From positions 1-12,404 of the forward strand of contig DASPZP010000052.1 in assembly GCA_035636195.1 (NCBI GenBank): a stretch of DNA of 12,404 nt, read 5' to 3'. This document shows positions 6,906 through 12,404 of this stretch, one piece after another. Each line of letters starts with the position of its first letter. The stretch's first letter is position 1. The notes under the pieces are model-generated. The model had not been told where the DNA came from and did not search any database. It saw only the letters and a program-made list of their open reading frames with translations. The position numbers were made by a program, and so were the translations under genes. Source of the DNA: Anaeromyxobacter_A sp035636195 (GTDB taxonomy: Bacteria; Myxococcota; Myxococcia; Myxococcales; Anaeromyxobacteraceae).

Positions 6906-7925
6906 CTATCGCACCGTGAGCGCTCGCGCAGAGCCGTCGGGCATCTCGGCTCGACAGGTGGGCGCCCCGTCGCGCACCATCGCGAGCTCGTCCGCGCTGA
7001 CGATCTCGCGCACCTCGCACCGCATGAGCATCCCCGCCGACGCTCCGGTCTTGAGGCCGGTGTCGAGCTTGATCAGCCACCCGTCGCGGTTCATCGCGAT
7101 CGTGTTCGCCGCGCCGAGCGCGTCAGGATCGTGGCCGAAGACGAGCCCATTGAGCCCGAGCTCTTGCAAGCGATGCCTCGTCTTCGCGAGGCGCTTTTCG
7201 CTTCGCCACCAGTTGTGGTACTCGATGATGGATCGCCGGTCGAGGAGCGCCGCGAATCCGTTTCGGTCCCGTTTGGCCGCGGTCTCGTCGAGTCGGCGGA
7301 ACCATGCGCGCAACCCTGGCTCGCCGTCCTCGCTGTCGATGTAGCCCGCGTGGGCGAACAGCCAACTCCCGACGAACGCCGCGACGGGCAGCCCGCGGAG
7401 GAAGACCCCGAACGGCGTCTCCTCGAGCTGCTTGGGCTTGAACGACCGAGGGAGCTCGAGCTCCGCCGCGTGCCGAGCCGCGCTCGCCATGAGTTCCGGG
7501 GCAGCCGAGCCAGGACGGGCCAGGAACTTCGCGTCGTGGTTGCCCAGCAGGACGACGATGCGGCTGCTCGCGGCCGCGGCCTCGCGCTGTAATCGTTCGA
7601 GCAGGAGGACCACGCCCACGCTGTCGGGTCCGCCATCGATGAGGTCGCCTGCGACGAGGAACAGCGCGCGGCTGCGCGCGGCGTTCCAGGTGAGCGCCGA
7701 CCCCTGGCGGACCGCGAGGCGCGACGCGACGAGAAGCTGCTCGAGCTGTTCGAGCCGGCCGTGGACGTCGCTCACCGCCCACAGGGTGTCGTACCGCGCG
7801 GCGAGCTCCGCCGTGGAGATCTTCACCCATGCGCTCGACGGCGGGACGAGGTCCGCCGGCGCCGCACCGGCCGGTCCGGCCGCCCAGAGCGCGACGGCGA
7901 CGGCGAGGGCGCGCGCGCTCGTCAT
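6906..7925 (-). CDS. Exported calcineurin-like metallophosphoesterase
   Basis: A 339-residue phosphoesterase, predicted periplasmic. The N-terminus is a signal peptide (ALAVAVALWAAGPAGAAPA, cleavage near residue 22). The two-metal active-site motifs are all present: SDVHG (52-56, Asp53 and His55), GDLIDGG (93-99, Asp94), GNHD (128-131), FAHAG (190-194, His192) and GHD (264-266). The second GD motif, the GNHD instead of GNHE, and the export signal separate it from bacterial PPP-type protein phosphatases; it looks closest to Shewanella-like or bis-tetraphosphatase-like members. The substrate is unknown. Its ATG overlaps the stop of the HD/PycTM gene as ATGA, so it is the last gene of the four-gene minus-strand operon. 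It converges on the lipoprotein gene 51 bases away. Confidence 0.92.
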   Translation of the reverse strand: MTSARALAVAVALWAAGPAGAAPADLVPPSSAWVKISTAELAARYDTLWAVSDVHGRLEQLEQLLVASRLAVRQGSALTWNAARSRALFLVAGDLIDGGPDSVGVVLLLERLQREAAAASSRIVVLLGNHDAKFLARPGSAAPELMASAARHAAELELPRSFKPKQLEETPFGVFLRGLPVAAFVGSWLFAHAGYIDSEDGEPGLRAWFRRLDETAAKRDRNGFAALLDRRSIIEYHNWWRSEKRLAKTRHRLQELGLNGLVFGHDPDALGAANTIAMNRDGWLIKLDTGLKTGASAGMLMRCEVREIVSADELAMVRDGAPTCRAEMPDGSARALTVR

Positions 7926-9115
7926 CGTCGGGCCAGCGCCACGATGAAGGCGACGATGGCCACCGTGAGCCCGTACATGAACACGTCGTACGTGAGGCGC
8001 AGCCCCTTCCCGCGCTTCACCAGCATCTTGCGTGTGAAGTAGAGGTGTTCGAGGACCTTGCCCTGGAACTGCGCCGGGTTCGCGACGAGTCCGCTCATGT
8101 GCTCTGTGTACTCGGAGAGCGACACGGGCGTCTCGTTCGCGAACGCGATCAGGTTTGCGTCACGGACGCGCGCTTCCTCTGCGGGGAGGTTTTTCCGCCC
8201 GGCCCGCATCGAATACAAGGACAGGAAGACGACCGTCAAGTTCACACAGAGCAACAGGGCCGTCGGGACCAGGAGATCCCTCTCCGTCTGGATGCGGCGT
8301 GCGAGCAGCGCCACGACGATGGAGATCATGATCGCGTTCACGTGGACCATCGTGCTGGTCCGGCGGTCGGCTATCCCGACGAGGCTGATCTGGATCCGCG
8401 TGAAATGGTAGAATAGGTTCTCCGCGCTCCTCCCGAGTCGGTTGGCAACGCTGCTCTCGTCGTCACGCTTCTCCTGCTCGAACTCCCTCTGCTGCTTTCG
8501 AAGCAGCTTCTGCAGGCGCGCGAGGTTCACCGCCCGGTCAGGGCCATAGACGAGCTGGGCGAAGCGCGTGCGGTAGGCATGGGCGTCGAAGAACGCGATG
8601 CATCGCTGTGTCCACTCGACGTCTGAGACGGTCTCTCCCGATCTGCGCTGGAGCTCGGACCGCAAGAGCTCGGCACGCTGGACGTAGTCCTTCCTCGCGA
8701 GCACGGCGAGCCGCGCGTCGTGGAGGATGTCCGAGGGGGCGTCGCCGTCCTCCGGAGCGCCTCCGGGCGCGGCGCGCTCGACGCCATCCACGCCACCGAA
8801 GCAGGCGGCGATCTGATCGTGGGTGGGGTGACGCGCGTGCTGCTCGTCCAGGAAGCGGACGCACAGCTCGAGGCTCTTGTCATGGTCGTCGCGGCCGGTC
8901 GCGTAACACGCGTCGTAGAACCAGGCGCAGAGGAGCGCGACGTCACGGGCTTCGGCGTCGAGCTTGCTGCCCTTGATGATCTCCTTGCACGCGTCAACGG
9001 TCTCGCGAGTCCGCGCGAAGTGGTGGTACTCGAGCGGAACGTCTTCCGCCGCGCGGAACAGCGTGAACACGTGGTCGCGAGCATCGCGCACCAGGACGCC
9101 GTTGTGCTTGCTCAT
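7922..9115 (-). CDS. Degenerate HD domain fused to a Pycsar-effector-like membrane domain (PycTM)
   Basis: A 397-residue membrane protein in two parts. Residues 1-215 follow the HD-phosphohydrolase pattern found in HD/PycTM fusions: LEYHHFART (28-36), LLCAWFYDACY (61-71), DDHDKSLE (76-83), DILHDARLAVLA (129-140) and a helical tail with YVQRAELLRSEL and VEWTQRCIAFFDAHAYRT. Family members usually have HT, FHD and DADL at three of these places; here they are RT, FYD and DARL, so the metal site looks impaired. Residues 240-397 match the PycTM layout: IADRRTSTMVHVNAIMIS leads into helix 1 (about 255-271), then helix 2 (282-301), a soluble loop with LIAFANETPVSLSEYTEHM, and helix 3 (375-394). PycTM domains are membrane-damaging effectors in Pycsar systems. 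The ATG at 9115 has AGGAG upstream. No cyclase is nearby. Confidence 0.85.
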   Translation of the reverse strand: MSKHNGVLVRDARDHVFTLFRAAEDVPLEYHHFARTRETVDACKEIIKGSKLDAEARDVALLCAWFYDACYATGRDDHDKSLELCVRFLDEQHARHPTHDQIAACFGGVDGVERAAPGGAPEDGDAPSDILHDARLAVLARKDYVQRAELLRSELQRRSGETVSDVEWTQRCIAFFDAHAYRTRFAQLVYGPDRAVNLARLQKLLRKQQREFEQEKRDDESSVANRLGRSAENLFYHFTRIQISLVGIADRRTSTMVHVNAIMISIVVALLARRIQTERDLLVPTALLLCVNLTVVFLSLYSMRAGRKNLPAEEARVRDANLIAFANETPVSLSEYTEHMSGLVANPAQFQGKVLEHLYFTRKMLVKRGKGLRLTYDVFMYGLTVAIVAFIVALARR

Positions 9116-9126
9116 GCATCACTCCT

Positions 9127-11730
9127 TCAGAAGCCAAATGCGCTCGACAGGTAGAACGTGGTCCCCTCGTCGGAGCGGACAACGGCGAAGCTCAGCGTCG
9201 AGCTGAGCTCCATCCCCGACCCCGCAGCGTGCAGCGCGAGCCAGGCGCCGCCGCCCACGCCCGGGTGCCACTTGTTCGACGACTCGCCCGACACGAACAC
9301 GCGGCCGACGTCCGCGAGCGCGAGGAGGCCGTACCTGAGCGGCATGATCGCCGAGTACCTCCCCAGCGGGATTCGCAGATCCGCGTTGGCGACGACGGAG
9401 GCGTCACCGGCGAACCTGTTCAGGTCGTAGCCGCGCAGCAGGTTGCCGCTCGCACCACCGGTCACGTCCAGGGGCGAGGGCACGCCGGCGCCGCCGATCG
9501 ATGCGGCCTCGAAAAACGGGTACCGCCCCCAGTTCTTCTCTCCGGCCACGCGGAGGCTGAGGAGGACGCCGGAGGCGATGGGGGACCCGAGCAGCGCGGT
9601 AGCCTCGGCGCGAAGCTTCGTGAAGCCCGCGGCATTGTCGAGCCAGGCCGGGTAGTAACGGGCGCTCACGTCGGCCTCGAAGCCGCGCTTCCGCGTGAGG
9701 GTGCCGCTCCGGGTGTCGACGTGGGCGCCCACCTCCGCGCTCCCGAGCGTCATGTCGCCGGCGCCATTGGCGCCCGATGCTGGCCCGAGCGCGTTGGCCG
9801 CGGTGTTCGAGAACCGTTCGAGCGCGACACCGGCGCGCGCGCGGAGAGGACCGACGAGGCTCGCGGTGGCGAGCGGGCGCACCACGAAGTGGTGCTGATT
9901 CACCCTGTAGGCGTTGCTTGACGCAAGGTGCGGGTCGCGTACCGATTCGTTCCCGAAGCCGAAGAAGTTGGCGAAGTCCACGCCAGAGTAGGCGACGTAC
10001 GCGCTCGCGCCGAGCGGCGAGCGCGTGCGCACGTCGAGCTGGTACTCGAGCCGCGGCTCGCCGAGCGTCGTCGACCACGCCGCCGCGAAGTTCATCTGAT
10101 CCGCGTACGGCTCGCGGCCGAATCCGAAGTGCGTGCGCTGCAGGCGCGCGCCCGCGAACAGCCCGAGAGTGCCGTCGTACGAGAGCTGCGGAAAGACGAG
10201 CCAGTCCGTGCCCCAGTCGCGAAAGCGCTCGTACCGGAGGCGCAGCGGGTCCTCCTCACCGTCCGCGGGATCCGCGACGTCGTCGGAGTCGAGCGCGCCC
10301 GATCCCGTGCCTCGAGCGCTCGCGGCCCCTCGCGCCTCCGCGGCCGCGCCGGGGTCGTCCCGGACGACGCGCACGAGGATCGCGCCGTTCCGCTGGCCGT
10401 CCTCGATCACGCTATCCGCACCGCCCAGCAGGTAGAGCCGGATCTCCGACGTCTCCCCGGGGCGGAACGATCTATGGAAGTAGGGCGGTCCCAGCGCCTG
10501 ACCCGTGACGGCATCACGTGCGCTCAGCGTCAGGTCGACTCCCCCGTCGCGAGACCTGCGGATGGACGCGACGTCGGCCTGTTCGGTCCCGTACACGTCC
10601 ACATCCTTGGCGAGGAGCCGATAGAACGCGCGCGAGGCTGCGGCGAGCCCGTCGCGGCGCGCGCGCAGCGCGCGCTCGAGCATCGCGCCGTCCCTGGCGT
10701 AGATCTCGGGCGGGAGCTGGCGGGCGGCGGTGGCGATCGTTTCGTCCGTCAGCCGCGCGACGACGTCCGACGTGATGGAGCGCCACTCCGCATCGTCGAG
10801 CGCGACGAGGAATCGGCGATCGATGTAACGCGCCTGGAACGTCAGCTTGTCGATCGGCGGGTAGTCCTCGTGGAAGCTGGCGAACTGCTTGATGTAGTAC
10901 TCGCCGATGGATGGGAAGACCCCGTCGAAGCGGGCGAAGGCCTGATCGCGGTCGCGCGGCACCGGTCGCCACACCTGCCCGCCGTCCTCGTTGAAGCGCA
11001 GCCACCGCCACTGCGAGACGTGCCGGTCCCAGTCGCCGACGAGGAGATCCATGAGCCGCGCCCGGAGATAGGCGCGCGCGTCGACCCGCTCGTCGCTTCG
11101 CCGCTCCGTGCGCGCGAAGAGCTCGAGCGTCCCGAGCGCCTTGTCTGCCCCGGCGAACCCGCGCCCCGGGTGCAGCTCTATCTCGCCCAGCATGCCGGCG
11201 AAGTCGCGGAATTCGCCGAGGCGCGGGTCGTCCGGCATGACGAACAGCTCGGGGGTCGCGTGCAGAACGCCGACGGCTTCGAGGAGCGGCGCCACGACGA
11301 GGGCCGCCGTCGGATGTGCCGTGCTCGTGATGTCGCGGATGAGCTCGGCGATGCCCGACTGGCGCGTCTCGGGGTCCAGCGCTTGCCTGGGATCCTTATC
11401 GACCGAGCGAAAGGCCCACGTTTGACCATTCGCGCTCTTCAGGCGGAGGCTCTTCGTCTGCATTCCACCGCCGCGGCGGACCGGCGTGAGGCCGCCATCG
11501 AACGTCGAGAGATCGAGCTTCCGCACCCGGATCGCCGTGGTCCAGTCGTCTCTCCATGAGCCGCCGAAGAAGACCCGGAACGGCCAGCTCGCCCGGTACC
11601 TCGCGCCCGGAACGACGACGACGGTATCCGAGTCGTGCTGCTCCTCGCCACGCGCCGACCCCGAAAGCGTGCACGCAAGGAGGAGCGCACCGCAAGCGAC
11701 CAACCGAGGGAAGATTGCCACTTGCTCCAT
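9127..11730 (-). CDS. Kinase-like domain fused to an Omp85 (BamA/TamA-type) outer-membrane barrel
   Basis: An 867-residue exported protein. A signal peptide covers about residues 1-28 (LVACGALLLACTLSGSARGE). Residues 45-390 form a soluble domain with MQTKSLRLKSANG, FRSVDKDPRQALD, LLVGDWDRHVSQWRW (229-243) and PVPRDRDQAFARFDG (256-270). The paired GDWDRH and PRDRDQAF motifs recall the catalytic and metal-binding aspartates of CotH/Fam20/HipA-like kinases. A low-complexity acidic linker (about 457-497) follows. Residues 500-867 are an Omp85 barrel: repeated amphipathic strands, the diagnostic lid-loop motif LLRGYDLNRF (764-773, with Arg766-Gly767-Tyr768), and a C-terminal Phe as expected for BAM insertion. 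No standard POTRA repeats are evident. The start is 9 bases after the DksA stop, with a GAAGGGG site upstream. The kinase assignment is inference; the barrel assignment is firm. Confidence 0.85.
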   Translation of the reverse strand: MEQVAIFPRLVACGALLLACTLSGSARGEEQHDSDTVVVVPGARYRASWPFRVFFGGSWRDDWTTAIRVRKLDLSTFDGGLTPVRRGGGMQTKSLRLKSANGQTWAFRSVDKDPRQALDPETRQSGIAELIRDITSTAHPTAALVVAPLLEAVGVLHATPELFVMPDDPRLGEFRDFAGMLGEIELHPGRGFAGADKALGTLELFARTERRSDERVDARAYLRARLMDLLVGDWDRHVSQWRWLRFNEDGGQVWRPVPRDRDQAFARFDGVFPSIGEYYIKQFASFHEDYPPIDKLTFQARYIDRRFLVALDDAEWRSITSDVVARLTDETIATAARQLPPEIYARDGAMLERALRARRDGLAAASRAFYRLLAKDVDVYGTEQADVASIRRSRDGGVDLTLSARDAVTGQALGPPYFHRSFRPGETSEIRLYLLGGADSVIEDGQRNGAILVRVVRDDPGAAAEARGAASARGTGSGALDSDDVADPADGEEDPLRLRYERFRDWGTDWLVFPQLSYDGTLGLFAGARLQRTHFGFGREPYADQMNFAAAWSTTLGEPRLEYQLDVRTRSPLGASAYVAYSGVDFANFFGFGNESVRDPHLASSNAYRVNQHHFVVRPLATASLVGPLRARAGVALERFSNTAANALGPASGANGAGDMTLGSAEVGAHVDTRSGTLTRKRGFEADVSARYYPAWLDNAAGFTKLRAEATALLGSPIASGVLLSLRVAGEKNWGRYPFFEAASIGGAGVPSPLDVTGGASGNLLRGYDLNRFAGDASVVANADLRIPLGRYSAIMPLRYGLLALADVGRVFVSGESSNKWHPGVGGGAWLALHAAGSGMELSSTLSFAVVRSDEGTTFYLSSAFGF

Positions 11731-11739
11731 GCAGCCCCT

Positions 11740-12138
11740 TCATCTCCTCTTGCGAATGCCGGTCGCGCCGAATGAGCGACGCTCCTCCATTTCCTCCTCG
11801 TCCTTGCAGTCGAGGCACAGCGTCGTGACCGGCCGGACCTCGAGCCGCCTCGGTGGAATCTCCTGGCCGCAGCGGTCGCACGTTCCGAAGCTCCCGTTTG
11901 CCAGCCGATCCAGCGCAGATTCGACCTTGCCGAGCAGGAACTTCTCGCGGTTGCGCAGCTGAAGGAGCAGCGATTGCGAGTGCTCGCTCGCTGCGGCATC
12001 CGTCTCGTCCCGGAGGTCGTCCGGGTCGAAGCTCGCGTCCTCCACCGGCATCCGCCTCGAACCCGACAGGAGCCGCTGCTTCGAGCGCTCGAGGCCGGTC
12101 TTGAACCGCTCGAGATGCTCCAGAGACAAGGCACCCAT
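11740..12138 (-). CDS. TraR/DksA-family zinc-finger RNA polymerase factor
   Basis: A 132-residue cytoplasmic protein of the DksA/TraR family, whose members enter the RNA polymerase secondary channel and alter promoter kinetics, often with ppGpp. The N-terminal half is a helical hairpin (EHLERFKTGLERSKQRLL, then SQSLLLQLRNREKFLLGKVE). Its tip holds DETDAA (44-49), matching the DxxDxA motif needed for E. coli DksA action. The C-terminal half has a four-cysteine zinc finger, GTCDRCGQEI (Cys87, Cys90) and TLCLDCK (Cys108, Cys111), with the family sequence PPRRLEVRP between them. The ATG at 12138 has AAGGAG seven bases upstream; the frame is open to 12393 but that extension lacks any domain character. 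At 132 residues it is shorter than E. coli DksA (151). It is the first gene of the minus-strand operon. It could be a dedicated paralogue rather than the housekeeping DksA. Confidence 0.92.
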   Translation of the reverse strand: MGALSLEHLERFKTGLERSKQRLLSGSRRMPVEDASFDPDDLRDETDAAASEHSQSLLLQLRNREKFLLGKVESALDRLANGSFGTCDRCGQEIPPRRLEVRPVTTLCLDCKDEEEMEERRSFGATGIRKRR

Positions 12139-12404
12139 CTCGGTCTCCTTTTCCTCAGCGCCCGCTCGTGGCCTCTTGCGGGCGTCGTTGCATGACGCGC
12201 ACCGATTCTGCAGCGAGTGTGCCGCGGACGGATTCGCTGACGAACGGGGGCCGCCCCGGGCGCAACGATGAGCCTGCTGCTGATCCACGGCTGCCATCCC
12301 TGTTGGAGTTCGATCACCAGACAGATCAGATCGGTCAGGAGCGCGGACAGGCGAGCGCGTCTCGAGGGCCCGTCGCGTGGGCGAAAGCAGCACGATGAAA
12401 TCAG
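12139..12404 (-). promoter_or_regulatory. Leader and presumed promoter region of the DksA-led operon
   Basis: These 266 bases precede the DksA-like gene on the minus strand and must hold its promoter if the operon starts here. I see no convincing -35/-10 pair, and no RNA gene. A GATC-rich patch (GATCAGATCGG at 12324-12334) resembles the boxes before the mla operon but is not repeated. A short GC hairpin (CGGGG-GCCG-CCCCG, 12245-12258) lies within it. Open frames crossing the stretch lack protein character. Confidence 0.25.

Noticed and set aside
7922..9115. Complete Pycsar anti-phage system
   Set aside because: A PycTM-like effector domain is present, but no uridylate or cytidylate cyclase gene is found anywhere in the window.
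9928..11559. Plus-strand frame of 543 codons antisense to the Omp85 gene
   Set aside because: Arg/Glu/Val-rich string without domains; high-GC third positions leave the antisense frame open. No ribosome binding site seen.
12245..12258. Short GC hairpin in the DksA leader as a terminator or attenuator
   Set aside because: Only five base pairs and no T-run on either strand; expected by chance in such GC-rich sequence.
12139..12393. 85-residue N-terminal extension of the DksA-like protein
   Set aside because: Extension is Arg/Pro/Ser-rich without domain character, and a good AAGGAG site precedes the ATG at 12138, where the family's helical hairpin begins.

Overview
The DNA is GC-rich, with coding regions that favour G or C at the third codon position. 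It carries an outer-membrane Omp85 barrel, a complete Mla-type lipid transport cassette and a DksA-type RNA polymerase factor, so the host is Gram-negative. Gene style and the STAS-fused MlaE suggest a myxobacterium or relative (Myxococcota). This is an inference from the proteins; the window holds no rRNA marker.

Layout. The left end (about 1-550) holds the remains of an unrecognised protein broken by an apparent one-base deletion near 381-383. Next is a LysR-type regulator (minus, 487-1467) divergent from an FMN-dependent NADH:quinone/azo oxidoreductase (plus, 1557-2234), the usual layout of a LysR regulator and its target. The stretch 2235-2741 holds a hairpin, a 47-codon gene with a strong ribosome binding site (2403-2546), and a leader with repeated GATC-containing boxes. 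From 2742 to 6854 five plus-strand genes are packed with overlaps or a 5-base gap: an N-terminally shortened crotonase, a STAS-MlaE permease, an MlaF ATPase, an MlaD MCE-domain protein and a PqiC/ABC_trans_aux lipoprotein. The last four should form one envelope lipid transporter: permease and ATPase in the inner membrane, MCE protein in the periplasm, lipoprotein probably at the outer membrane.

The right half (6906-12138) is a tight minus-strand operon of four genes, read right to left: a TraR/DksA zinc-finger factor, an 867-residue outer-membrane protein, a 397-residue HD/PycTM fusion, and an exported calcineurin-like phosphoesterase. Gaps are 9 bases, 11 bases and a 4-base overlap. The 867-residue protein has an N-terminal domain with kinase-like (CotH/Fam20-like) motifs ahead of an Omp85 barrel. 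The HD/PycTM protein has an HD domain missing several metal ligands, joined to the three-helix membrane domain used as effector in Pycsar anti-phage systems. No nucleotide cyclase lies in the window, so this is not a recognisable Pycsar pair.

The right-hand operon is the most interesting part. It joins a transcription factor, a possible surface or periplasmic kinase-like barrel protein, a possible membrane-disrupting sensor and a periplasmic phosphatase. A plausible but unproven reading is an envelope-integrity or defence module. The mla operon and this operon converge at 6855-6905.
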